A stretch of DNA of 64,000 nt from Letharia columbiana (Eukaryota; Ascomycota; Lecanoromycetes; Lecanorales; Parmeliaceae): assembly GCF_014066305.1 (NCBI RefSeq), contig NW_023501038.1:1343001-1407000 (forward strand). The letters are read 5' to 3'. Below, piece after piece: positions 49,101 to 59,207 of the stretch. Under the pieces are notes generated by a model. It had not been told where the DNA came from. It saw only the letters and a program-made list of their open reading frames with translations, and did not search any database. The position numbers and the translations under genes were made by a program. How positions within the stretch are numbered: position 1 is the stretch's first letter; the number at the start of each line of letters is the position of its first letter.

Positions 49101-49935
49101 AAAATACGGTTTGCAGTTCGTCGGTCCCTTCAAGGTCCTCGAACGAGTCGGGCGTCTTGCCTATCGATTAGACATCCCCAATAACTGGAGAGTGCACCCG
49201 GTTTTTACCGTAGCACAGTTGGAACCATGCCCGGATCCTCAAACCGATCCATACACTCGTCCCCAGCCTCGCCCTGACGAGCCGCCTTCTGTCTTCGTCG
49301 AAGGCGACACCGAGGCTTTCAGATCCTGGGAACTCGACCGACTCCTAAATAAGCGCGTCGTCGCTAAAGGAAGAGGTTTTGCTACGGAATACCTTGTCAA
49401 ATGGAAAGGGTATGGGCCACAGCATGACAAGTGGATGAATGTGAAGAACCTCGGCAATGCTCAGGAATTGGTTCGAGACTATGAGAATGAGCATGCCGGC
49501 GTCCGTGGGATCGAGGAAGCACCGCATTCCACACCGCAAGAAACGACGCCTCGACTCCTGGAAGAAGCTTCAGGACCTTCCAGAAGCATCGAGGAAGCAC
49601 CGCATTCCACACCGCAAGAAACGATGACGCCTCGACTCCTGGAAGAGGCTTCAGGAAGCATCGAGGAAGCACCGAATTCCACGCCGCTGGAAACGACGAC
49701 TCGACTCCTGGGAGAAACTTCGGGATCTCGTTCAGGAACGGGGAAAGCTATTTCTTCAAGTTCTCGCCTACCACCGGAAGAAACTTCGGGATCTCGTTCA
49801 GGAACGTCGGATCTTCGGCCGGAACAGAGGTTGGTAAGAGTGGAAATTCCGGTCAGGAAATCAGTTTCTCCCGTCAAGAAAGCAGTTTCCCAAGAAGTGG
49901 TGTTACGCAGGAGTAAGCGGATCGCGGGTATCTAA
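43120..49935 (+). CDS. Gag-pol polyprotein of the chromovirus
   Basis: The 2271-codon frame runs: gag-like region (about 220-410) after a collagen-like GPPGPPGDPGPPG (192-204); a Gln/Asn/Pro-rich linker; a C2H2-like finger (C625-X2-C, H639, H641) where a CCHC knuckle would be usual; protease (CLDTGCS, D766, and ILVGMD at 841-846); a hydrophobic segment (1001-1015); RT (motif A VVDCASFFYQW, D1225; YVDD 1286-1289); RNase H (D1451, E1501, D1529); integrase with an H1701/H1707/C1737/C1740 zinc site and D1770, D1832, E1868 (35 residues between the last two, as in DD35E); GPF motif near 2002; chromodomain about 2069-2125; then a repeat tail ending in basic RRSKRIAGI. No break was found. The frame begins with GTG at 43120: it is open back to a TGA at 42925 with no in-frame ATG before Met159 (43594), so the true start is unsettled. 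Confidence 0.93.
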   Translation: MASSRSSISAANPISRDTVILAFQLSEFLESNHSFTSLFDENTRHLITRIVRSNFRPPQISRGTSARDERARARSQSVEAPSWPHDWAVDKSTLRGVLSTFERDTLAFHRLEDPPSTGATPHTSPVTTPSESNSGSTGFTTRATSAEEAIYAHPIGPEMPPQEDQSWRESGFSQQQWTALQGLLRNVASQPGPPGPPGDPGPPGNDAAGNGGGSSHLKADDIGFFDPAFEGEGPIANAGRHTFYKDVYAFVDRLKDFAAIKGHEKVREILPTCFRGEALVWHSTELTELEKTLLRTAPLEAWFESLTKRFKERASIAVQHLQTERYTMSDARNSKSARSYVQSILRHAKAAEFTSIYNQLTVAWNNLSLEFRRDIPEPTSATTLGQFLDQIDAKSSIWFEMARQNRGLPQHVDKKASTLLKQPGQYTSNNFRQGGFSKPPFPSFPYSQQQSYQGFPPRYNNYGNNFANQPNQSYQQRQSNPVLPAPRQPLQITGGNANSSGSQASSSQQNPRYGGNGSGRQANRPNAGFFNRNQNRPLRPQGTAYQASEEEPSPPSHDDVGSESTSQDENAHQDLSEPSNYYADEDLDYYQPRQEDETDGYFAGAVECPANVAGITPVPAAGYQCRHCHEVFLSSNGLHRHLGNPGRDRRSKLSSCPGFPSKERSEISSAAQAYPSTEESPRDPRPSTEEPPTREPEEPSTREPREPNPEESGSANDAAARNRKVIKSSADSTPEVGTGHAFRNYHYARAAVKLLLDKEAEKGCLDTGCSVTLMDRAYLSRAFPSLPVKNMASPITVRGLGSNRHETSEYVVTSLYFPSEDAIAMTSPREIHIVDELKANILVGMDIMVPEGIDILVSQSRASIGSCQMSVPIEVRTRGGRAVTHPVHVKKSITIPPHSQMQIPVHHASLPERDFFFEPDHIDLTLYAHLVDSSMTAVLAKNDSDRAVKVPRNLRLGTVQEAEFDNCYHITSGKEDVVELAGRRPKNEHQKGWIKRVFNKIVTASAVAMLATAACSTAPLSAKAATSDVAPVAGSPTGFLSIPGDPGIPGNVEVPASVTSFHPVPEVTVTTTTTDTILLNGVTIHNDSPSIKGVVEEFPTLWQEGGFAELPEQEWMRIPLKSDWEKNVSKTARVYPLSTESKDVVDKTFDKLHDQGRLGWTTEATPFSFPVFVVYRIMPDGSRKGRAVVDIRGLNAITQTDVYPLPLQSDLISSVKGCRYLSVVDCASFFYQWRVHPTDRHKLTVVSHRGQETFNVAVMGYKNSPVYVQRQIDRLLRKFRRFARAYVDDVVVYSRTLEEHLDHLRQIFGLFVKSGISVNPKKAFLGYPSVHLLGQKVDSLGLWTAEDKLQAIAKLSFPETLSKLETYLGMTGWLRDYIANYAVIAKPLQDRKTMMLAASPRAGQERKNFASRSVLGLPTNAEKAAFQALQQALSTPSFLVHFDDKAVLYVDLDASKFGFGAMIYHIKGELVGDYPKRSQVQPILFLSRLLKDAETRYWPTELEIAGIVWVLRKTRHMVESAPKTVVYTDHGSALGISKQTSLSTSSTAKLNLRLIRASEFIQRFRNLEFRHKPGREHIVPDALSRLPNSAATEAAASDQDAIGELDALHGCAYTATTLVELSPELRQQILDGYQKDSGWHKISETLDSNDQAGEDAASLPFSRGSDGLIWKVEASTGDHAFTPSRLCVPPSCVQTFFEVAHSSQSCHAGFAKCYESISRQWYIRSLTRQLREYIRHCPQCQLYQTPRHLPHGSLQPILTPPVPFHTLTIDFILALPTSTKGYDVIMSVTDKFSRRITLIPGKSTFTAEDWAHRLLRRLRKIDWGLPKQIISDRDRKFLSELWKALFTKLGVKLLYSTAYHPQTDGSSERTNQTVEIAIRFWMSTLDDVAAWPITIPAIQASYNNAISAPLSKSPNEVSYGFSLNQPLDLGAYEKQLMPKNVARLEASDAIAFAQMNSKFHYDRRHQPQFFRVGDYALLRLHRGYNIPATQLTGRKYGLQFVGPFKVLERVGRLAYRLDIPNNWRVHPVFTVAQLEPCPDPQTDPYTRPQPRPDEPPSVFVEGDTEAFRSWELDRLLNKRVVAKGRGFATEYLVKWKGYGPQHDKWMNVKNLGNAQELVRDYENEHAGVRGIEEAPHSTPQETTPRLLEEASGPSRSIEEAPHSTPQETMTPRLLEEASGSIEEAPNSTPLETTTRLLGETSGSRSGTGKAISSSSRLPPEETSGSRSGTSDLRPEQRLVRVEIPVRKSVSPVKKAVSQEVVLRRSKRIAGI
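49510..49719 (+). repeat. In-frame tandem repeats in the integrase C-terminal tail
   Basis: Three units of about 24-26 codons start with IEEAPHSTPQET, IEEAPHSTPQET and IEEAPNSTPLET and end near LLEEASG or LLGETSG. They lie just after the chromodomain. Units are nearly identical at DNA level, so the expansion looks recent. Confidence 0.85.
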
Positions 49936-50084
49936 GTAAGGGCTTTTCTCGCGAGAAACCCGGTTTCCAGGAATTTCTGTCTTGCTTGTTTTGGAAGCTG
50001 TGTCTTGCTTGTTTGAGTGGCCTTTTCTTCTTCTGCCTTGCGCACCAACGAGGACGTTGCTTTCATTTTTTGTTGCCGGCATCT

Positions 50085-50214
50085 TGTTAGGGATTGCCAA
50101 GCAAGGCCTTTCGCCAAGCAAGGCTTGGCAAGGAATTACTTACTTAGAAAGTAGTTTCTTTATCAATATAATCAATTAAGTCATATTACATCAATCAGAT
50201 CATTGCTCCTAGCA
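50085..50214 (+). repeat. 3' LTR (130 bp)
   Basis: Identical to the 5' LTR over all 130 bases by visual comparison and followed by the target duplication GAGAA. The bases before it (TTGCCGGCATCT) are not purine-rich, so no polypurine tract is evident. Confidence 0.93.
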
Positions 50215-50219
50215 GAGAA

Positions 50220-50649
50220 TTAGTAATAATAGATTTAATCTTAAAGAAGAGATTTAAAATAATTTAAAAAGCGAATTTATTTATAAATAGTTAATAGATT
50301 TAATTAGATAAAGATAGATTTAGAGTATTTAAAAGAATTAAGATAGAGTAGAATAGAAGAGTAAATTAGAATTCGAGAGAAGAATAAATATAAAGTTTAT
50401 TAAGCTTATCTAACGCGTTAAGATAAATATATAAATAAAGATAATTATAGAATTTTATTCTTATAATATTTAAAGATTTAAAATTTAGAATATTCTTTTA
50501 TATTATAATTTTAAGAAGAAGAATAAAGACGCTTATAGTTCTAATTATTATTCTAATTATTAATATTAATAAAAAGATAAATAGCTATATTAAATTACTT
50601 CTTATATTCTCTCTCTCTTAATAAAAAAGAATAAATATATTCTATATAT
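50220..50649. repeat. RIP-mutated DNA resuming after the chromovirus
   Basis: This is the continuation of the sequence interrupted at 42533. It is AT-rich, lacks CA/TG and has no open frame. It includes TCTAATTATTATTCTAATTA at 50540-50559, a motif also found at 42017-42036 and elsewhere. Confidence 0.75.
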
Positions 50650-50813
50650 TATTAGGATCGATATAGATGTAATATTAATATAGATATATTAAATAAGATA
50701 ACTAAGGTATCGAACTATATAGGTGGAAAGAAGATATAATATAATAGAGGATACCTCCGCCAAGGCCCGCTAGCTATAGAGCTAAGGGGTATATCAAGGA
50801 TACGCTCGTAACA
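50650..50813 (-). repeat. 3' LTR of the RIP-damaged element (164 bp)
   Basis: It matches 57298-57461 and 59044-59207 throughout, with transition differences such as GGTGGA against GATAAA. It is next to the polypurine tract, so it is the 3' LTR of a minus-strand element. Confidence 0.85.
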
Positions 50814-50828
50814 CTACCCCCCCTCTTC
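50814..50828 (-). other. Polypurine tract of the RIP-damaged element
   Basis: On the minus strand GAAGAGGGGGGGTAG directly precedes the LTR. The second copy has the mutated equivalent with G-to-A changes at about 59208-59222. Confidence 0.7.
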
Positions 50829-52285
50829 GTTAAATTATATCCTATAATTAATAAGTAGAAAGATAGAAAAATAGGTATATATGCACGCTTGACGCCTAAA
50901 AAAAATAATAAAAGCAATAAAGAAATAATTGTATCTAGAATCTTCTAGTATAGTATCTTTCTTTAAAGGCGGTATTAATAACGATAGTAGCTCTTCTTAA
51001 TCGTACTATAACGACGTTATTAGCCGTAATTTAAGCGTATATAGAGAGCCCGATCGAGAGAAAATCGGTGTGATATAGCGAAAATAATGTTTATAGGCGT
51101 AGGGGTAATTAGTGGTAATTTCCGAATCCATATCTAAGCGGATGAAATATCGGTGGAATAATGCGACGTAATTAATCGAGGGCTCCCGAACCGAACCGAG
51201 CCGTAGACGCTAAAAACTCTAATTTAATATTAAGTAAGTTTCTTTATAGAATACTATATAACCGATATTAATAGAGGCTATCGATAGTAATAGTAAGATC
51301 AATAGGTGACGCGTCATAACTTCGAAAGATATTTGAATATCTATTAGTAAGGGAATTATACGCGGGAGGCTCTATATAATATAATTAATGATCGATATAG
51401 GCCTAAGAAATTAATTCTCGAATCTAGAAAAATAAGGCTATTATAAAGATATCGGACGATTTTAATTTAATTAAAAACGGGGTATTCGAGGTAGCTCTAT
51501 TATTTTATAAGTTAACCCTTTATAGATAAGGCTCTTCGAAATATCGTTTATAATAATCGTCCACTAGGTCTTAGCAATTTTCGAATTTACCGCTATTCGT
51601 ATTATATTAGACGATATTATTATCGAGACCTTTTTATTTAACTTTATACTTAAGACGACTATAGATTAATTTAAAGGTAAGTATTTCTTTAATAACCCAT
51701 TCGATTCAATCATTAATAGTAATATACTTCGGCGAAGGATTTATCTATTCTAGTAAGGGGTTATTTACCGCGAGACTTAAGAGATTAAAGTAAAAGACGT
51801 TATAGATCCTTATACTTAATAAAAGTTTTAGACGATATAAGATTTTTATAAGGCCTATAATCTTAAATAAATCGAGTCTCTTATAGTTTAGTTTACGGGA
51901 AGGATAATCGAAGGTAATATTCTTACTACTTAGAAAAACCTTATCGCCTACTTAAAAAGTTATCTTTTATTAATACTTATTAACTTATATAATTATAGCC
52001 TTCTAAGCGCGGTTTATATTACTTCGAATATATTTAAGAACTTATTTCATATAGTTCGTAATATCCTCCGCTTAAGTAGTATTAAGACGCTTACGTATAA
52101 TCTCGTAGTCGATAATATTTAAGCTAAAAGTTATTCGAGAATAAAACCTCTTATTAATAAGGAAAGATGGGATATTAATAGTTGATAAGGTAGTATTATT
52201 ATCGGCGAACTCGATAATAGATAACTATCTTATCTAGTCGTTTTATATATAATTATAATATATTCGAAGATAACGCTTTATATTC

Positions 52286-55200
52286 TAATTTACTCGCTCG
52301 ATCTATTTATTAATTTTAGAGTAAAAGACTATTAATAGCTTAACTATAATACTTAATCTTTTATAAAAAGACTTTTATATAATAGCTATAAATTGAGAGT
52401 CTCGATTCGATATTATTAAGGTCGATAAATCGTATAGGCGAAATACTTTCTTAAGTAATAAGTTAACTATCTTCTTAGTAATAATATCTTTATTAATATC
52501 GAAATAGACTACGTAATAACGTTTCTTAATAAGTTAATCGATCGCTATCTAAATAGCGTTATAGTCGTTAAATATAGATAAGTCTATAACGAAGTCGACT
52601 AATATATCTTACTATCGCTTCTATAAGATTAATAGAGGCTATAGTAAATTATACTTCCGATCGCAAGACGTCTTAGCCCTCTAATAGATATAGTAATTCT
52701 AAATATAGATAATTACGATAATTCTTATACCTCGCTAGTAATATTCCCTTTTAAGTAGCTTATAAGTACGTACTATCTCGAAATATCCGTAAGATGATTA
52801 ATCGTATATCTCTCGAATAACATCGATATATATATTATCGAATATCTATAAACGATCTTAATAGTAAAGTACTTCGTCTTATACGAAGTATTTACTAAGA
52901 GTAATCCCTCGAAACTTATCCTTATTTTCGGCGATAGCCTTACGAATTTCTATATAATACTCGTCTTTCTTATTAGCCTCTACTATCTTATAATAAATAG
53001 AGATTATTAATTATATATACGTCGATATATTCGCCATCTAATTCCAATCGATTAGAGGTAAGGATTATTTAATATTATTAACGTAATCGTTCATCCTTAA
53101 AATTAATTAATTTATATTCAGTTATTTATATAAGTATATCCGCCTTAACGTTTTAAGGTTTTAATCGATAAATAATCTTTATATTAAATTCTAATAATAT
53201 ATCTAAATACCGGGCCTAGCGTCGACTAAGATTTCTTTTCTTAGTAAAATATATTAGTTCTTTATAATCGATGAAGATTCTAATAAAGACGTCTATATAT
53301 TTTAGCTCGAGGCGTTAGTATTCTAGATAGCGAATAATTGCTAGTAGTTCCTTATCGTAGATCTAATAATTACACTCGGCCGAGGTTAGGTTTTTATTAT
53401 AGAAGGCTATCGGGTGAAGTACTTCCTTATTATCATATTATAAAAGAATACCTCCGTTAACGTAGTCGAAAGAGTTAGTCTCTAAGATAACCTTCTTTAT
53501 CCTATCGAAATAATATAAGACTAGAGCTTTAGTAACGACGACTTTAAGGAAGTAGAAGACCTCTTAACATACTAGGGACTAATCAAATATAGCCTCTTTT
53601 ATCGTAAGTTTTATCATGAATTTAACTATTTTAGAGAAGTCTCTAATAAATCGCCGGTAAAAATTGTAAAATCCGATAAAGGCCTATACCTCTTTGAGGT
53701 TAATAGATATAATTTACTCGATAACAGCCTAAATTTTAATAGGGTCCATTCGTAACCCGTCTATAGACACCAGTAGACCTAGAAATTTAATTTCCTAAAC
53801 GTGAAATTCGCACTTAAGAATATTTACCTAAAGACCGACATTCTTCAATTTCTAAAGGATTTATCTAACGTATTAAATATATTCCTTTTTTATCTTACTA
53901 TAAATAAGTATATCATCGAGATAGATCTAGTAGAAGTCGTTTAGATATTCGAATAGAATGTTATTTATATATTATTAATATATAGCCAGGCCATTAGTTA
54001 GACCGAAGGGGAGGATTCAATACTTATATACTCTAAGAGAGGTAATAAAAGTAGTAAAATTCTCGCTATTGGAATATATACGTAGTTTATTAAACGCGGC
54101 TATAATATCTAATCGAGTAAGGTATTTACATCTCTAAATTCTTATCAAAACCTCATCTATTAATGAAATTAAATATCGATTCCTTTTAATAATAGCGTTT
54201 AGCTTCCGATAGTCCACACAAAAACGTAATCCTCCATTCGGCTTTTCCGCGAAGAGGACGAATAAGGCGAATAATATATAGCTTAATGTTATAAATCCCT
54301 TCTTCAGATATTCATCCAGGTACTTCTTTACCTATTTTAGTTTATATCCTAATATTAGATAGATTCTACTTTTCGAAAGTTTCATTTTATCGAAGCTATC
54401 GTTAAATTTCAGCTTATAGTTATAAGAACGGTATAAGGGAAGTATATCCGCCTTAGTTCTATCGAAAACATCTAGATAGTCATAGTACTTCGAAGATAAC
54501 TTACGTTTTACCTTCTTAGAACTAATCTCGTTAATACTATTAATCTAAATAGAGTAGTTAGAATCATAACACCTTTTATATTTCTTTTCTAAGTTATAAG
54601 AGTAGAATTTATTAACCGGGATATGAGGTCCGCGAGCTATTTATACGATGAGAGGTATATATAATATTAATAAGTTATTATAGATCTCATTCATTATCAA
54701 TATAAATAGTTTATTATCTTTTTTACGGGCCAGCTAATAATAGACCGCTATATTAATCTCGGCGATATCAATGAACTTAGGCTCCTTACTATTCTCGTCC
54801 TCATTTAATAAGAAGATATTTAAATCGATCTCGTTATCGTAGGTGGGTGGGGGAGAGCTTTATCATTTTAGTATAATAGATAAGAGAGTGAGTGGTATAG
54901 GTGGTCGTAGCTTCGGAGTTAGTAGAAAGGGGAGGTCGTTTATTATTAATATTTAATTACTATTATAATTATATCGATCGAGTAGAAAGAGTATCTTATC
55001 CCGTAACATGTTAAGGACTACCTCGTATTTATTTATCTATAATTTTCCAACTATTATATCGTATTTCAGTAATATAATTAGTATTAGATATATTTCTTCT
55101 TAATAGTCTTTTACTATTATCGTAGAGAGTAAATAGTATATAATTAGTTATTTTGCGATCTGGCCGTCATAATCCCTTAGTGGTTTAGGTCGTAATAGTA

Positions 55201-55614
55201 AGAGCGATTCTAGATGTAAAGCCTTATATATCGCTGAGACTAAGAACTTATTTATAACTATATAAGCATCGGTGTATTTACTATCCACGAGGGAGTTCTA
55301 AAGTAAATACTTTCTTTCTTATAAAGATAGCGTGACTTATATGCGGAAAGGATAACGTGCTAGGGCGTTATTAAAGGTGTCTACTAAGTATACTTTATAA
55401 GTACCTCTTACCGTAACTTTAAAAAAAGCTATTCGTTTCCCGAATTCGAAGAAAAACCGTCGCTACCCGTGATATCGACGTTGTCGATTTCGAATTCTTC
55501 GTTCATTTCCATCGCGTGAAGTCGTACTTCCTCGAAGGCCTTTTTACCGGCCTCGGTCTAAGTAGTTATTATATAGATACTTCGATAGTAGCCTTTCTTA
55601 TCGTAATTATAGTA
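52286..55614 (-). pseudogene. Gag-pol remnant with RIP stops
   Basis: Only motif-bearing parts are delimited. On the minus strand, in order of transcription: a former CCHC zinc knuckle at 55614-55573, now Y-X2-Y-X4-Y-X4-Y; a protease-like LVDSKYTDAY near 55300, where the residue after DS should be Gly; RT YLDDILIYSK at 53923-53894 with a TAG two codons upstream (53929-53927); and an integrase core, DFVIDL near 52600 and IERVN near 52290. Stops and missense changes are those expected from C-to-T and G-to-A mutation (TGC to TAC, CAC to TAC, GGN to GAN or AAN). The frame is otherwise nearly free of indels. It cannot encode a working polyprotein. Confidence 0.8.
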
Positions 55615-57297
55615 TATAGATTCTCTTAATTTTAAATCGATCTTAATATTTAGAGGCGTAGTAATTATAATCTTAGTAATAGATATAAGACGTATATTAA
55701 TCGTAGTTCGTATTATAGTTAACTTAATAGTAGCCTTCGTAGACTCTATATCTTTATATCTAGCACGATATAAGTTATTTAGTTTTCGAAGATATTCCTT
55801 TATAGCCTTTAAGGTAATAAAACCTCTTACGATATTCTATAACTCTCTTAGATTGCTCCTTAATTTATTTAGAAGATAATACTTTATTATAACAATTTCG
55901 TCAAGATTAAGAATAATAACTAGTCGAATAAAGTCTAAATAGAAGTCGATAAAGGATTAAGTCCCTTATCGTAGGGTATTTATTTTATATTATATATTAC
56001 TACGTCGATTTAAGTTCTTATAGATATTAGCTAACTTATTTATAATCTTACTAATAGACTAATATAAGTTAATAAAATTTCGAAGTCTTCTATATATAGT
56101 ATATTATATAGTCTTATCGCCGAGTCGTAAGACTACGTAGATTATCTTAAAGTCTTCGATAAGGTAATAATCGCTATTAGTTTTAAATTTCTATTCTATT
56201 CTAGAAGATTAGTCGTCTTAGATAGAGTCGCTACCGTCGATAAATAGAGATAGGTCTAGAACCTTAACTAATTTCTCTTTTAAACGTCTAGACGTGCGTT
56301 TCTCCTTAATCGATAATAGTCGTAAATCTTTTATTAACTATATCTTAAGGCCATTAACTTTCCGCTATATAGAAGTTATATCCTTCTAAAAGTCTCGGGC
56401 TAGTTAGTTTACCTCCTCGGTTATTCTATAGACCTAATATAAATCGTTTATAGCCAGATCCTTTTCTATAACGACGACGTAATATCGAGTAACAACCTCG
56501 CGGAAATCGTCTCGCTCTTAACGAATTTCATTCAACATAGTTATAAACTCGTCGAGTTAATACTTAGTCTAATATTATAGTTATTAACTACTAGCGATAT
56601 TCTAAGATATATCTACCGAGTCTACCTCGTTAGAAGTATCCTCTAATAAAACTAATATTCGTCGAAACTTGATTTACTCTAGTAGAGTCTTAATTTAATC
56701 TATTCTTTTAATATTAAACTTTATTATAAAAAAGAAGAAAGAAAGATTTGAAATAAAGTGGAGAGGAGTTTAAATACTCCGAAAGAATAGGTGTTGAAGA
56801 TATCAGATATAGTAGAGAATAATGAAGCCTCTTTAAGGCGTTTGGAAATTATTCGGTGTTGAGAATAAAAAATTTCACTATAAAGCCCGAGATAAGATTG
56901 TTTCTTTGCGGGGGCTTAATACACTTATCTCTTAACCGTTTAAGGTATCAAGAAGACTATAAGTACTTTAAATAATACCCTTTCGAGTGCACTTACTCCG
57001 CCCAGAGGGTCCCTTATCTCGTAGAGAAGTTATATATAAAGAAGCTTGATGTGTATTTATAAGATAATATTAGCTATTTCTTTCGATTCGCTAGCCGTAC
57101 GAATAGTCCAATACCTTATTTATCTCTCGACCACTATTTACCGAGTCCGATTCGCTTTGAAATCGAATTACCTATCTAATAGACTTATCTAGAGATACGA
57201 TAACTTAACTTAATTTCTTGCTAAAGCCCCTACCAGCGCGTTTCTTTAAATTCGTCCGCTAATACAAATAAAATAAGTGGATTAACCTTAGTTATAG

Positions 57298-57461
57298 TAT
57301 TAAGACCGATATAGATATAATATTAATATAGATATATTAAATAAGATAACTAAGATATCGAACTATATAGATAAAAAGGAGGTATAATATAATAGAGAAT
57401 ATCTCCGCTAAGGCCCGCTAGTCATAGAGCTGAGAGGTGTGTTAAGAATACGCTCGTAACA
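57298..57461 (-). repeat. 5' LTR of the RIP-damaged element (164 bp)
   Basis: It matches the LTR at 50650-50813 and is followed on the plus strand by the second copy of the TATAT target duplication. Differences from its partner are transitions, so LTR divergence here measures RIP and not age. Confidence 0.85.
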
Positions 57462-57466
57462 TATAT

Positions 57467-59043
57467 CTCAGTCGAATTATTCTATAAATATAGAAATTCT
57501 AATTAAAATATTTTATATATATATTATTTCATAATATAATCTCATAGATATATTATATCGTAAAATATATCGTTAAGATCTTAAACTCATATTAGAAAAA
57601 TGAAATAATATTTAATTCTACTTATATTATACTCGAGTACGATATAGTATTACTTAATATAAAATATTTTATAAAATATATTATATCTTTTCGGCTAGTA
57701 AACTTTTATAACTTTAAATCTATAAACTTAGAAATATTAGTAATAAGAGAGTTATTAGTTTATAGATCGATAATTATTATTATATCGTTATTAAATAATA
57801 GATAAATATCGAATATAGATAAGATTATTTCTAGCTTCTTTATATAATACTTATAATATATCTAGAATTAGTAGATATTAGACTTAGTAATTCTATAGAG
57901 AAGAAGAGTAATATAAAGTATTATTCTCGATAATAATCTTATTTTAGCTAGGGCTAAAATAAAGATATCTCTAATTAATTTAAATTAAGATTATATATAT
58001 ATCTAAATAATATCGCGTAGATATAGAGATAGCTATAGAATAGCTAATAATAGAGCGATAATAAGTCGTTAACTAGTTTATTAAATAGTAGAGACCTAAG
58101 TGAGAATTCTATACTTCTTTAAATTATTAAATACTTATATTACTAATCGCGACTTCTTAAAGACTTTCTAGATATTCTTATTCTTAATTTAATTTATAAA
58201 ATAATTATTAAATATTTATACTTCTACGAAGATATCTTCGATCTTTATAATCTTAAATATATTCTTTTTAAATAGTTTACTAAATTCTTTTTATTAAGAT
58301 ATCTAAAAGTTCGATAAAGATAATTATAATATAAACTTAGATATATAAATTATAATATTAATAGAGTTTCGAAAACAGACAGGAATATATTAATATCGAG
58401 GAGGGTTATAACGTAGTAAAGCGTTTTAAGAAGAATCTTAATAATCTTTATTATTATTATTATTATACTAAATATTATCTAACTATAGAGATTCTTATTC
58501 GAAAGACTTAAGAGACTTAATTAAAGTATTTATTTCTTTTAAATATAACTTAATAATAGTAACTCGAAAATCAGTAAGACTATTTAATAATTTGATGATA
58601 TATATCTCTCGAGAAGTAGTTAGTAATTTATATAATTCGATCTACTTCTTTTAATACGTTCTTTAAATTAATATCGAGGAATTAATTAAAGTATCGTATA
58701 TTCTTATTATCTAAGAGTCGTTTCGCTAATATAAGACGTTATTAATCTATCTCTTAGCGTAAAGTTTTATAACTTTAGTTATTACTATATTAATAGCTTT
58801 TACTCTCTCGATAGTAGATAAAGTAAGTATATCGTCGTTTATAATATGAGAAAAGGTTTTAAAAACTAGTAATATAAGAATAAGGTTATTATATTCGACT
58901 ATATCGTTAATAGCCTTAATAGCTATTTATAGATAAATCTTCTTTTTAATATCTTAATTCTTTAATTCCGTAGTAATTATTAAATAGACTCGTCTTAATA
59001 AAGTATAATATCGTTTTATTAAATCGATAGAATTAGCAGTCTT
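57467..59043. repeat. RIP-saturated DNA between the two element copies
   Basis: About 1.6 kb of AT-rich, CA/TG-poor DNA with no open frame and no motif I can assign. It differs from the flanking elements and probably represents an older repeat into which both were inserted. Confidence 0.7.
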
Positions 59044-59207
59044 TATTAGAATCGATATAGATATAATATTAATATAGATATATTAAATAAGATAACTAAG
59101 ATATCGAACTATATAGATAAAAAGAAGATATAATATAATAGAGAATATCTTCGCTAAGGCCCGCTAGCTATAGGGCTAAGGGGTGTATTAAGAATACGCT
59201 CGTAATA
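59044..59207 (-). repeat. 3' LTR of the second copy (164 bp)
   Basis: It has the same length as and aligns base for base with 50650-50813, with further C-to-T and G-to-A changes. The preceding five bases are GTCTT, the expected target duplication partner outside the window. Confidence 0.85.

Larger units (their letters stand above)
42534..50214 (+). mobile_element. Intact Ty3-type LTR retrotransposon (chromovirus), 7681 bp
   Basis: Two 130-bp LTRs identical by eye (TG...CA ends) enclose a leader of 456 bp, one gag-pol frame (43120-49935) and a 149-bp 3' region. The 5-bp target duplication GAGAA is present on both sides (42529-42533, 50215-50219). The domain order protease, RT, RNase H, integrase, chromodomain is that of Ty3 chromoviruses. 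Unlike all flanking DNA it is rich in CA and TG, so RIP has not touched it. Identical LTRs, an open frame and a perfect target duplication together indicate a very recent insertion that may still be mobile. It belongs to a group with very short LTRs. Confidence 0.93.
50650..57461 (-). mobile_element. RIP-damaged Ty3-type LTR retrotransposon, complete copy (6812 bp)
   Basis: Two 164-bp LTRs (50650-50813, 57298-57461) flank the internal region, and TATAT is duplicated on both sides (50645-50649, 57462-57466). On the minus strand the LTR begins TGTTACGAGCG, preceded by the purine tract GAAGAGGGGGGGTAG (50814-50828), which sets the orientation. On the plus strand the outer end reads TATTA, apparently TGTTA after a G-to-A change, giving a TGTTA...TAACA inverted end. 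The two LTRs differ essentially only by transitions. Coding traces on the minus strand are a former zinc knuckle, protease, RT and integrase, all broken. This copy is less mutated than its partner at 59044. Confidence 0.88.

Noticed and set aside
43565..49877. Minus-strand and alternative plus-strand frames inside the chromovirus
   Set aside because: All overlap the 2271-codon gag-pol frame, which carries every recognisable domain.
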